A stretch of DNA of 64,000 nt, taken from contig JAEVLN010000001.1 of assembly GCA_018350325.1 (NCBI GenBank), positions 5,299,254-5,363,253 on the forward strand. Reading direction: 5' to 3'. Below, piece by piece: positions 47,278 to 58,857 of this stretch (its first letter is position 1; the number at the start of each line of letters is the position of its first letter). A model generated the notes under the pieces. It was not told the DNA's origin. It was given only the letters and a program-made list of their open reading frames with translations, and did not search any database. Source of the stretch: Globodera rostochiensis (taxonomy: Eukaryota > Nematoda > Chromadorea > Rhabditida > Heteroderidae). The translations under genes and the position numbers were made by a program.

Positions 47278-50200
47278 ATGCACTTTTCCGTTGTTTTAAT
47301 TGCCTTCTTATCCGGATGTTCAGCCGACACGCACTTTTTGGCTAACCATCGAAATGGACTCATCGAACCGGTGGTGAGTTAACATTTAACAGCCCTCCCG
47401 GCGATTTGTGCGGTGGTGGAAGCTTTTAATTAAAATGGTTTCTGTTTTGACCGTTTTAAACGGCAACATTAATTTTATACAATTTAGAAAAGCTCAACAT
47501 AAAAATAAATAACAAATAATATTTGCCTGTTTCAGTCGGATTCGCCGTTCCAACTCCGTCAGCCGCATTCTCTTCCCGACATTTTGAGTCAGCTGGAATG
47601 GATTCAGGAATTGTCCGCAATTAGAACGTTAATTAGCGACAAACAAGTATGTACCACAAAAAATTGTTAAAAGAGAGTAAATTGGGTCAACCTCAGGCCA
47701 ACATCCACCAACAGTCGGGCAAAGATGACCTCGAGATTGAAATGAATGCGCGAGGGACGGGCGAGGATTGTGCCGATTTAAAAAATAAAGAAGAATTACT
47801 TCGATGTCTCGAAGTGGCGGAGAATCGACACAAAAACGCGCTCAAAATCAAAGACGACAAAGAAGTCTACGACGAAAAGTGACGACAGCCTTTGGCTTTG
47901 GAAATTCAACAATATTTATAATTATTTGTTTTTGAACAGGACGAAAAGAAAGGAACAATTGGAAGCACTAATTGAACATAACCGGGAATTGCCTGAAAAT
48001 CGGTTGCAAGCACGGCTTGCGCACGACTACTTCGAATTTGGCAATTTTGCAGGTAATTATTATCCATTTGAGTCCCGGCATTTTACTCTCTTCGCCCAAT
48101 TTTCTTTTGAAGATTTGAAATGTCGCGACGGCGCCCAATGGGTGAAAGGAATGAACGAAAGGAAAAGCCTCTTTTGCACTGTGAACAATTGGAGCAAATT
48201 TGAGGAAGCGGTGGGACGTAAAAAGCGAGAAAAGAAAGCGGGACAAGGGAAAGGAGTAAAAGCGGAGGAAGGGAGGAGGGCGGGGGACGGTCAGTTGGCC
48301 GAGTACGAGAAGAGGTTGAGCCCGTTCATTGGCATGGCGGTGGATGAGCCCCAACTGCGGCCAAAATATCCAATTCAGAGGTTTGGGGGGAAGTTAAAAG
48401 AATTATTTTTATGCTTTTTTTGGGAGTTTAAAAAAATTTTGTTTTCACTTTCTGCTTTAATTTTTAATTAAGTTTTTTGTTATAGAATTAAAGTATTATT
48501 TTTTTGTTTTTTTGTTAAAAAAAAGTTTTTCCCTTTTTTAGGCTAAACATTTTTAAATTTATTTGCAAATTACAGGGAATCTCAACTTTGCCCAATATAT
48601 CGTCCAAATTGGCCGTCGCTGATGGAATGTCGCGAAAGTTTGGGGAAAATGTTTGGCAAATCAAATGGCCCTCAACAATTATTTATTTCACCACAAAATA
48701 AAGGATTTGTGTGAGAAAATGGTTTTAAAGTTATTTCAATTTTATTTTTTAGAACTTCCGAATTTTTTACCAAATATTTGGCCCTCGAAAATGCGCAATT
48801 GACGCCTTTGCCATGGAATTTGCCGCGGTGTTCGCCCCTCCAATACGGAGGCGAATTGGCCGACGAATTGAAATTTATCGCCGAGGCAAAATAAATTTGG
48901 CACAAAATAATTCTTTCGTTTTTTTGGCATTTTATGTTTTGATTAAAAGAATAATTTCCTATTTATTTAGCTGGACGCAATTAAACGGATTAAATTGGCC
49001 AAAGATAACCCCCAACTTTTTGCCGAGCGAACTTTGGAAAAGGAATTTTTAAAAATTGTCGGTTTTGACTCAACAAATGGGGCTAATTTTGAACAAAAAC
49101 TGCTAATGGGAGAGATTGGCCAGCGGATTGCTAATCTCATCAATTTTGTAATTTTGTTTTTTTTTGTTGAAATAAATTTTGGAATTTTTTTTAGGGAATT
49201 GGTCCGAAATGGATGAGTCTGAACTTTGCCGCTTTGTTTTTCCGCTTTTTGGGTCTTCCTTCGGAGGTCACTCAAAAATTGATTGTTTTAATCAATGTAA
49301 TTAACGAAACTTGCAGGCTCTTAATTGTTTGGAAGCCGCGTTAAAGGTCGGACATGGCTTAAGGGGGCAATGAAAGTGCCGTCATAATAATTAGCTTTGA
49401 TCGAAATGAAATTGCCTCTAATTATGCTTAATTAAGTTTCCTCAATATTTGGACATTACCCTCACACAATTGGCCCAACTTTTGCTCCGTTTGGATTCGG
49501 TGGAAAAAGACACAAAGGCAAACGAAGGAATTGAAAGCATTTTGAACATTGCGTTGAGAGAAGGGAACGCGGAGGTATTTACAATTTTATTATTTTTAAT
49601 TAAACTTAATTTATTTTTTATTCCCATTAAATTTGTTTAAATTAATTTGTAAGTCCAATTCCCCCCCCCCCCTCCCAGCCGATTCCTTACCATTTGATGG
49701 GCGTTTTCCATTTGCGTCAAAATCGCTCAGTTTTGGCCGAGCGTTTCTTCAGAAAGGCGTTGGAACTCGACCCGGACTTCGAACCGGCGCTGAACGAATT
49801 GCTGCGGATGAAATGTTCGCGGAGAGTGGCGAGTCCTCCGCTTACTTTTTTTAAAAAACTTTTAATGAATTTTTATGGCTTATTTTGTGAATTTGAATGA
49901 GTCATTTCACCAATTTCAGGGCCAAAAAATGCGGTCTTTCCGGGATGTTTACGCGCCCATTTGCTGTTGGCCGAACGAACAGAACGTCGTCTGTTTCGAA
50001 CAAAATGCCGCCAAAGGGTCGAAGAAAAGGAAAAGCTTTCGCTGCTTCCGTTTGGAATCGCCGCCGCCGTCGTCGCCCAACGCGTCCTTTGCCGTCCAAT
50101 TTGTCTATTTCCGCTGCAATACGCCCTATACGGTCAGTGAGGCCAATTAACGCGCATCAATCGCCCCCGGCGCTTCTTTTAGGGCCGAAGTTACCCGCCG

Positions 50201-52274
50201 CCAGCCTTTGCCCCTTTGATCGGCCCGCTTTTGCGCCCGGCAGGTCCCCCCCCCCCCCTTTATGATGTAATTAACCACAATTAATAACCGTTTAGCCGAA
50301 TTGCGACAGACAGAACTCCGTCGCTTCATTCAGAAAGTGGAGGCTGAAGAATTGCTCAAGTCCGAAAAACTCGAAAAACCGACTCCGCGTCCCGTGGTTG
50401 GTGGGCATGTTCAGTGAGAAGCTTCGAACTTTTTGCTGCTTCGTTTTCAGTTGGCTCTCGACTACGGCGGCTATTCTGAGGAGAGAGTCCGAGCCCATCT
50501 TTACCCGGTGTGGCCGGAAGGAGTCAATCCGGGAGAGTTGCGACAGAAATTACATTTTGGAGACGGCGACGGAGGGGAAGGAAATGCGGTGGGGACGGGC
50601 GGTGCAACGAAAGACCGGCGGTCGGAGGGTCGCCTTCAGCAGGTCCATCCCCCCCCCCCCCCTAATTACCTTTAATGTGTTAATAATGCCTCAAGGTTCG
50701 ACCTGAAGTGGCCGCGTCTGCGATCGGAAGGTTGCAAAACCGAAACCAAGTGGTTTCCTCCCTGGACATCGCCCTCCCGGATGTTGTCGACCATCCATCC
50801 CACTCTGTTGTTGACCGTACTCAAATTCGTTAAGGACCTTCCGATTCCGCCCGCGGCAATGGTCGAAAAGGGCGAAAGTCTTTCCCCGTCGATAAACCGT
50901 CATTCACTGGCCGAAATTTGTCAGTCGCATCGAAAAGCCGTCCAATTGTTGGAGCAGCCCGTCTCCAGTTGGGTGGGCATTCGGTCAATTAGCCAACATT
51001 CTGACCCCCCCCCCCCCTCCAGGTGTCCGTAACCGCCAAAGGAATCAAGGCATTTTGGTACAAAGTCTAAGGGAATTTACTCAACCGATTAGGTGGAGGA
51101 TTTGTTCGATTTGGACTCGTCGTTGCCGGGAATAGACAAATTGGAGCCCGAATGTTCGGATCCGGATTTGGCCTCAAAGCACGACTCCGTACTCCACGAA
51201 CTTGACAGTCTTCCTGCGTACCAGTACAGACACCATCTGACCAAGTTCTACAAACCGGAGAAGGCTCTGAGAAATGTTTGCACCAATCTTTTGCATTTTA
51301 GCAACAATTCACGCGTTTTAGACCCTCCGATCGCTCGGTTCTTCCGGCGGACTCGATCAAATTGAACACGTGGCGGCACGTCTCCATTTTGCCCTCAAAT
51401 GTGTGATCGTCCTGCTCGATAATGAAGCAATGAATGAAAGTGTTTGCTTTAGCGGACGACGTGCACTGGGCTTTGAGTACACTTTCGGCGCTGTATTGGC
51501 GGGTGCAAGGGGACCCGGTGAATGTACGTTTCTTTCTGTAGGAATTTGGTCCAAAACGCCGGGGGGTGGGTTTTAAAAATAGAACGAGTGGAAATTTTGG
51601 AGTTAAAACAAACAGACAAAAAGCCCCCTCACTTTAGGCGATAAAATGCCTCCGGCACTCTCTCTTCAAATCGCCACGCCAATTCAAAGTCCTTTTTTTG
51701 GGGCCATTTGTCATCGATTTTGCGTTGCACTTTAAAGGATGTGCCTCTGATATCGTTGGCCAACATTTACCACCAAGCCGGCTTTCTGCACAGCGCACTT
51801 ATCGTGGGAAGAAAAGGTGTCGGGGGGGGGGGGGAAATGTACAGAAATATTTGGGGCACTGTTTTTACTCCGTTTATTTCCCTATTTGTCAGCACTGGAC
51901 GCCGGAGTCGACGTTGTGGCACTTCACTTCACGCTGGCCAACATTTACGCCTCTCTGGTACGTGCCCGCCCCCCCCCCTCCCCTCCGGCGTTCTCTTTTT
52001 GCTTTTATGTGTTTACCCTCCGGCGTTTACCCCCCCCCCCCCATTTTATTCAACGTTTTGTCCTTTCCCACAATTCTTTCGTCCGTCCCTTTCACAGGCC
52101 GATTTCCCGCATGCCCTCCAATTCTACCACTCAACCCTCGCACTTCAGTCAAATTTTGAACCGGCAAATTTGAGAATTTTGGTCTGACAAAATGTTTTTG
52201 AGAGTTTATGCCGGCCATTCCCTTCCGTTTAGGCCGTCCATTGTGTTACAAACGGAACGCTTTTATCAAATTAA
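47278..52274 (+). CDS. ttc17: TTC17-type TPR protein
   Basis: Tetratricopeptide repeat protein 17 is a large actin- and cilium-related TPR protein in animals. ATG 47278 gives a signal peptide (MHFSVVLIAFLSGCSA) and THFLANHRNGLIEPV with SPFQLRQPHSLPDILSQLEW, the TTC17 N-terminal pattern. Middle exons include RKEQLEALIEHNRELPENRL, WVKGMNERKSLFCTVNNWSK, IGPKWMSLNFAALFFRFLGL and the TPR PYHLMGVFHLRQNRSVLAER with FFRKALELDPDFEPALNELL. Later: LALDYGGYSEERVRAHLYPV, SLPAYQYRHHLTKFYKPEKA and the C-terminal TPRs VPLISLANIYHQAGFLHSAL, VVALHFTLANIYASLADFPH and ALQFYHSTLALQSNFEPANL. A last intron joins LRIL to AVHCVTNGTLLSN, stop at 52272-52274. About 20 introns are used; several carry C runs. Exon joins in the middle are approximate. 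Confidence 0.84.
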
Positions 52275-53259
52275 CATTCCAAAACTTTAATCATTATATA
52301 CCCTCAATATGTTAATGTTCACATCTTCCAAAATCGTCATTTATGCTGTATATTTTTTTGTTATCATTTTATAAACAAAGGGAGTTTTCTTGTTTAATCA
52401 TTTTGTTAATAAAAAGGAAATTTTAAATTAATATTTTCAAATACTCTTTGCTTTTTTGAAAAAACGCTTTAAGGGCGTATTTTACCCGAAGCTTGAAGCC
52501 CAAAAACCCAAAGTTTCGCCCCATCCCTGAACGGATGGATGGCACAAATAAACAAATACCAAAGTTGCCGTTTTGGGACGGGGGGGGGACATCGCTGGGG
52601 GGGGGGGGTGCCGTTGTCCGGTCATTGGACTGACTCCACGCGCAAAGTCTGAAATGAATGTGAAAATTGCAGCTGTTGTGCATTTCCTTCTCCTCCACTC
52701 TCTCTGATTGCTTCCGAAATTGGCACGCGACCGAAAGCATCCGCTGGCCGTCGTTTACCCCCCGAGGGGAGGGGGGGGGGGGGGAGCGTTCCCCCGAGGG
52801 GAGGGGAGGGGGAAGCGTTCGTTACCTTTGGGGGAAATCAACCCAAAGCCATCAGACTGCTTGCTGTTTACGACCACACAAAAATGAGACGATGAATATG
52901 CTAATGGAATGGGGGCATTGAACGACGTACGGATGGACTAAAAGGGGGGGGGGGTCGAACGGACCGACGGGATGGGAACGAACATCATCTTGAACCAGCA
53001 CCCCCCCCCCCCCTCCCACACGCATTTTTGATTGCCCCCAATGGTATTTATTATTCAAGCCCACTCACCCCCCAGGGGAGGGGAGGGAACGAATGGGAAG
53101 GCTTTTTCGTTTATGCCTCATTAGGGTTTCATCAGCTCTCTCTTTTCCCTTCACATCAGCTTCATCATCCCTTCAGACAATCAATCCCCGCAGGCGATAA
53201 AATTCCAAATGATATTTTGAACGCTTTTTCATTCCAAAGAATAAATAAAGACACTCAAA
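52275..53259. other. spacer between TTC17 and the C2 protein
   Basis: The first 150 bases are AT-rich, with AATAAA-like motifs for the TTC17 message. Paired G and C runs follow at 52580-52610, 52770-52790, 52940-52955 and 53000-53014. No coding exon is supported. Confidence 0.45.
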
Positions 53260-55750
53260 ATGCTCGACTTTACAAACTGTTGGTCCGCTTTTGTCAGTTT
53301 GCGATGGTTGCGCCGATTTTGGAGGAATAAAACACCGGAGGGGAAGGACAACCGATTAACGGAGGGAGAAGAGGAACGCCGCAAGGGGGAAAAAATGGTT
53401 GGAGGACTGAAAAAAACGGAAGAGCGACAAACGGCCGCCATCGCCTCAAGGGACCCGAAAAAAGGTCAACGGCATTATTCACTTCGACGGCATAATTGTG
53501 CCTCGGCGCTCGACGGCACTTCCAATTGTGTGCCCTCCCCGATAAGCCCACACATCGAAGAAGCAACGAAAGGGAGCGGCAGCAAGCGAAAGGATGACCC
53601 TCCGAATGCTTCCCCAACTTCCGCCGAAGGCCGTCTCCGTCCGTCCTCCCAAAGTGCCCGTCCTTGCTCTTCTTTGGTTGACGGTTTTTGCCCCGGTCGC
53701 CCTTTTGCACGAATTCGGCTTTTTGTCCAATACAGCCAACAGAAGAAATTGGTCAGTCGCCTGCGGCAATTGTCCAAAATGTCCTCGGGGAATTCCCCCC
53801 CTCCCCCCGCGTTCAGTTAATCATCACTCTGAACGAATTGGCACAAAACGTCGACGACGACCTTTGGTCGATGGATTGCTCAAAAGAGTCGTTGCAGGTA
53901 AAGCCTTTTGAGCCCTTCTTGATGGAAAGCCATTTTTTTGTGATAAATATTTGCATCTTTTAATTGAAAGAGTGCTTAAGCATGCATTGCTTTCACAAAT
54001 CAGGTACGTCTTGCGCTTCTCTCCGATTGTCCAACGCCCAAAGTCCAAAAGTTTCGGAGTGCTTTCGTCCCGTCGGACCCTTTCCCTTTGCTGGCCGTTC
54101 AATTCGGTCAAACATTCGCTTTTGACGTGCCCCCCGGTGATTCATTTAGCATTTTGTCAACGATTTGCGTATTTATCCCATTTTAGGACAACTCGCCGAA
54201 TCCGTCGTTCGTTTAAAGTCAGTGGGCGGGCGGGTCAATTGTCTTCATTCGATCGTTTTCCCGCATAATCAAAAACCCTTTTTATCCTCAGACTTTACCG
54301 GAAAAGCAGGCAAAAGCGCGCTGATTGCGCAGGCATCGCGTTCCTTCGCAATTATTTGGTGGACGTCGAGGCGAAGAAGGCACAGAATCACTTTTTGCAG
54401 TTTTGTCGCATACTGGAGCCGATGGGCGGCCCCGCCAAAGGCAGCGTCAGTTTTTGGGGTGAAAGAATGGGGGGTGGCATTTACCACCCCCCCCCCCGGC
54501 CCCCCGGCATTAGATTCTTTCCTTCACCCCCCCCCCCCCTCCCGGCATCTTCCATTCACCTGCCTCTCCCGGCATTAGATTCTTCCTTCCCCCCCCCCTT
54601 CGCTTTAGCTTCTTCCCTCGCCCCCCCCCCTCCCGGTACCCCCCCCCCTCTCCCCCGGATTAGCTTTTCCACCCCCCCCCCCTTGGCATTAGCCACCCCC
54701 CCCCTCTGTCCCCTCCCCCCCGGATTAGCTTCTTCCCACCCCCCCCTCCCCTCCTCCCCTATCATCCGTCCCTCCTCACGTTCAGCTGTCTCTTTTCCCC
54801 TCGCTGCTTTCCCTTCACCCACATCATCACCACAACCAGCTGCAGCCGCAGTCTTCGAAGTGTTCCCCCAGCCCTTCTCCCGACCTCCGTCTTCCTCCTC
54901 ACTGCTCTCCGTCCCCCTCAACTTACCAAAGGACGTCGTTGGGCCCCTCCTTCATCTCCCCCCTTTACCCCTCTGCCATTTACAACGACGGCTCCTCTCC
55001 GACGCCGTCTCGGAGAAGTTCAACCGTCGATGAGAGCGGCCGTTTCTGTTCGTTGCCTCACGCCGATGGCCAAAAGCCGGAGGTTCAGACTTTGGACTTT
55101 CTTCTCTCACAAATAAATGCCATTGCCTCCTTAAGGTTTTGGTGTCTTTGTGTTTCTTCGAGGATCAAAACCGTTTGGCCATTGGAGTAGACAAAGTTGC
55201 CTTACGGGGACAGGCACAGAGAGAGAACGGGCCCGAAACGGGTAAGTATGGCACTCACTAAGGACAAAGTGATCGGACTGATCGAATAAGCCACCCTTCC
55301 ACCACCTCAGAGGTGTTCGTTCGAATCACCTCAATTTCGCTGCAGGGCACTGAAACAGAAAAGCACAAATCTGCTTCAGTCAAAATGGCGCCTGAAATGA
55401 CTCTCAACACTCAAGTACGTAATTAATAAATTGCAGCGGCCAATCGTTTCCCCGCAGGGGGGACGAATGAATTCCATCGGAGCAAAGAGTCCCTCCCTCC
55501 CCCTCCCCAGACAGTGTTCAGCCTCTGCCAGCCCGCCATCGACACAACCCAAATACTCGTCCAACTCTTCGCCAGCCAACATGGCGTTTTTCTGCGTCGT
55601 AAATTGCGACTGATCGGCTCGTTGGCTTTGGGCGGTGGCCGCTGCTCGTCCTCTTCGGATGCGCGAGAACATTGGCGCCAAATGTTGCAGGGAAAGGGCA
55701 CGACGGTGGACAAATGGCACATTTTGGAGACGGAGCCCAGCGGAAAATAA
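53260..55750 (+). CDS. synaptotagmin-like tandem C2-domain protein
   Basis: A polar, basic N-terminal part (from about 53260; KGEKMVGGLKKTEERQTAAI, SPHIEEATKGSGSKRKDDPP) leads into EIGQSPAAIVQNVLGEFPPS and RVQLIITLNELAQNVDDDLW. The next exons read VRLALLSDCPTPKVQKFRSA and AVQFGQTFAFDVPPG with QLAESVVRLKSVGG, which matches the beta-4 to beta-6 part of a C2 domain. A second C2 ends the protein: VRITSISLQGTETEKHKSAS, VFSLCQPAIDTTQILVQLFA, RRKLRLIGSLALGGGRCSSS, and DAREHWRQMLQGKGTTVDKW with HIL, where HW-x-M-L...W-H-x-L is the classic C2B ending. The stop is at 55750. Membrane trafficking or lipid binding is inferred. Calcium-binding aspartates are not obvious. The 5' end and one intron full of C runs (54480-54760) are uncertain. 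Confidence 0.62.
54480..54760. repeat. C-rich minisatellite in the C2-gene intron
   Basis: Imperfect units of a C run followed by GGCATTAG or GGATTAG and CTTCTTCC repeat about seven times. The block lies between exons of the C2 gene. Both AG acceptor-like steps and pyrimidine runs recur, so splice-site choice here could vary. Confidence 0.6.
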
Positions 55751-56016
55751 GCCGAACACTTTCATTGTGATAAAAAACTTGCTTTTTCTTTTTCGAAAGC
55801 GAAGAAAATGTTTAAAACACTGGAGGGGGGGGGGACGATCGCAATTCACATTAACATTTTGGCACTTTTTGCCCGCTTCTTCTTTTATTCATGATGCATA
55901 AATATGTTTGTCCTCCATCAAAATTCGTATTCGCCAATTTCGCGCCTTTGCAGTCGTATCCAATTGCCTTAAGGGGTCGGGGGGATCTTTGATCACCGTC
56001 CGTCCATCGACGGCAT

Positions 56017-58394
56017 TTATTGCCATTGGCACTGACCGAGCATTGGCCGAATGATTAGTTCGGCAGCCACGCGCATCTGGCAATGAATTAGTGAATATGG
56101 CCAATTAATGATCGATTGGAATGGACTCTGACCTCATCAGTGCGAAATTTGGAAGAGATGCGAAATTGACGGAATATTTTTGTGATCAGACACTTTTCTT
56201 CCATCAGTGCAAAACGCTGCCCTAAATAAATAAGTGAAAGAGTTTGGACAAATTCATCTCAGTCCCCAAAAATGCCAACCGATGCAATTGCGGGAGCCTG
56301 CACTGAAGGGGATGTAGCAGTAGGGATGCTTCAAGTAGTCGCCCTTCAGAAAGCGTTCAGGGTCGAACACTAAATTGGGGGGGGGGGGGAACGAGTCGTG
56401 CCAAAAACAATCGTCACATACCCTCGGGGTTTTCCCAGTACACCGGGTCCCGGTGGACCATCGACGGCACAATGACCACGCCGGTGCCGGCAGGCAACAC
56501 AAAGTCCTCTGAGAAGGCTTTGGGCTCATCAAAGGCTCCTCCCTCCCCACACACTCACTTATTTGGGTGTCCTCGGTTACCTTAAAAAAGAATTAACAAA
56601 TTATTGAAAGGGACGGGGCCAAGCGGAAAACCTGTCGCGCAATGAGCGGGACACTCGGGTAAAGCCTAAAGCAAACGGAAGCAAATGGTTTTATGCCGGA
56701 GGCTTTGGCACCGGAGGGTTTCCTTCAGGCACGCCTCCAAATAGCGTAATTCGCCCAAGTCGTCGTAGCGAAGTTCGGCCGCCGGGTCGGGCCCCAGCAC
56801 GTGGTCAATCTCGCGTTGGACGCGCGATTGGATCTGCGATCGTTTGAAAGAGAATGATCGATCGGACGGAATTGGACGTCCTCTCCCACCTCCGGGTTGG
56901 CGCCCATCAGATGGAGAAACCAATTGAGTGCCGTCGACGTGGTGTCGTGGCCCTCGAAAGTGAACGTGTCCACTTCCTCCTGAATCCCGGCCAAGTCCAG
57001 CTCGCCCCGCTCCCGCATGTCCAGCATCAAATCCAGCAGTGCCATCCTTAACAAATCGTCTTGAGGAGGTGGAGGAGGGCCCGTCCTCTCGGCGCTGCAG
57101 TTCATACCTCACGCCTTTTCCCCCTTCGGCCGCTTTCTGTGCCATCATTTTCTCAATGCCTCCGGCATCGTCCATTGCTTTTTTCCGTGCCAAAATCGCC
57201 TAGCGGAAAAAGGAAGCCCCCGGAGGGATTAGGCGACGGCAGGCAGAAAGTGTACCTTATTGGTAAAGTCGTGCAGAATTTGCACACACCGCTGCTGCTC
57301 CTTGCCAGCCCCAAAAAGGTTGAACAGAAACTCGGGATAAAACTGAATGCAATTGGAACGTTATGGCCGGGGGAGGAAGTGAGCTGGAGTTGAACCGGCT
57401 AAGCCAACCCGCCAGCTTCCGAGACAGTTCACGCCGAACCCACCGACCTGAGGTTTGATCATCCGCTGGTGGATAATGTATTTGATGCGGAACACGGCGT
57501 CCAAATAGTCCGAATGAATTGTCCGTTGTGCGTCGATGTTTACGCCAAGTGCGGACTCGCAAATGATGTCCAAAGTGCACAAAGTGATGGTGTGGAAAAT
57601 GTCAACGAATTGGCCATCCTCCGCCAATTTCCCCATCTTCTGGACCAAAGTGGAGCCATGTCGGTTGTACACCTTCGGGGGGGGGGGGCTGAACTGAAGA
57701 AGTTGTTGAACTTTGTGGACAGACCGGCACAAAGTCCTTGAGGATGTCGTAGTGGAACTGAACGAGTGATCAGGCACAGTCATCAAAAACAACTCCGATC
57801 GATCAAAACCCACGGTGGGGGTGAGCAGCTTCCGCCGGGGTCGCCACTTGTCCGGTTTGCTGACCAAAAGGCCTTCGCCAATCCAAGCGGACAGAAAGGA
57901 GTAATGGAACATCTTCGAAAGAAGTCTTTCCAATAAGCAGAAAAGCCCAAAACAGAGAGCACCTTCGTCAACATTTTGTTGCTGTTCAGCACCGGCTCCA
58001 CCTCTTCCGCGCCGAACAAAAATACAAAGGGAATTGGGCCAAGCCACGCACGCGCAATGCGACAGTTTCTTTCGTTGAACATGTAAGCGATTCCCTGGGC
58101 TTGTTCGAAGAATTCTGAATGCTTACGGACTGATCAGACTGACCGAATGATCAGACGGAAAGGAGGGAGCCGCCCCCCCCCCTCCTCCAAAAACTGATTT
58201 TGCCGTCTCCAAAACAAGTCCCATTCCACACCATCTGGATTCAGCCGAATTTGATGAAGGTTTCCGATCAGGGGCAACGTTGTGGGGCCTTGAATGCGGT
58301 CGATCATTCGAGACATCCGTAAAAACTTGCGGCTGAGCCATGCGGAAATCAAAGCGAACAGCGAAGCGAGAACAAAAACACCCAAAAAGCCCAT
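56017..58394 (-). CDS. cytochrome P450, CYP4 type
   Basis: This is a microsomal heme monooxygenase. ATG 58394 gives a membrane anchor ([20 protein letters not shown]) and [20 protein letters not shown] (Pro-rich hinge). Exons follow with [16 protein letters not shown] and [37 protein letters not shown] with RKLLTPT (helix C WxxxR), [40 protein letters not shown] (helix I, the CYP4 EGHDTT motif), [19 protein letters not shown] (helix K ExxR), [30 protein letters not shown] and the heme loop [11 protein letters not shown] with axial Cys. The last exon gives [19 protein letters not shown], stop at 56017-56019. Family-level assignment is firm; the substrate (fatty acid omega-hydroxylation in many CYP4s) is inferred. 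Confidence 0.92.
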
Positions 58395-58857
58395 CTCTGA
58401 GAAGGAATGGGGGAGAATGACAAAATGACCTTCCGCGCGGAGGAGAAGACGGACAAGGTCGGGCGGGAGGGGGAGGAGGAGGTTCGAATTTGAATGACTT
58501 GGCGAAGGCCGAGAGCAAATGAATGGGGAGGAATTGGCTCCCTTCCCCCCCCCACTCCTTTTTTCGTCCACTCAAAAATTAAAGAAGAGTTTGTGACCAA
58601 ATGGTCACATTCAAAAAAAAAAAGTCCCGAAGTATTCAATTTGTTGTGCAGCAAAACCGGAAAGGAAAGATCGTTGGCACAGATAAATTTGGGTGAAAGG
58701 CGCGGCTGTCTTTGGAGTGAATGGGCGGAAGAAAATGGGGAAAGTCGAGAAGGCGGGAGACTCAGGAGGAAGGAACAAATCGACCCGACCATCGCGTCAT
58801 CAAAAGGAAGGCGTTTATGCAGAAACATTGAACAAATGATAGGAGGGGGGGGATCGA

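Noticed and set aside
53594..53911. Signal-peptide-like frame starting MTLRMLPQ
   Set aside because: The neighbouring frame joins in phase to the C2 exons; this one runs out of frame with them.
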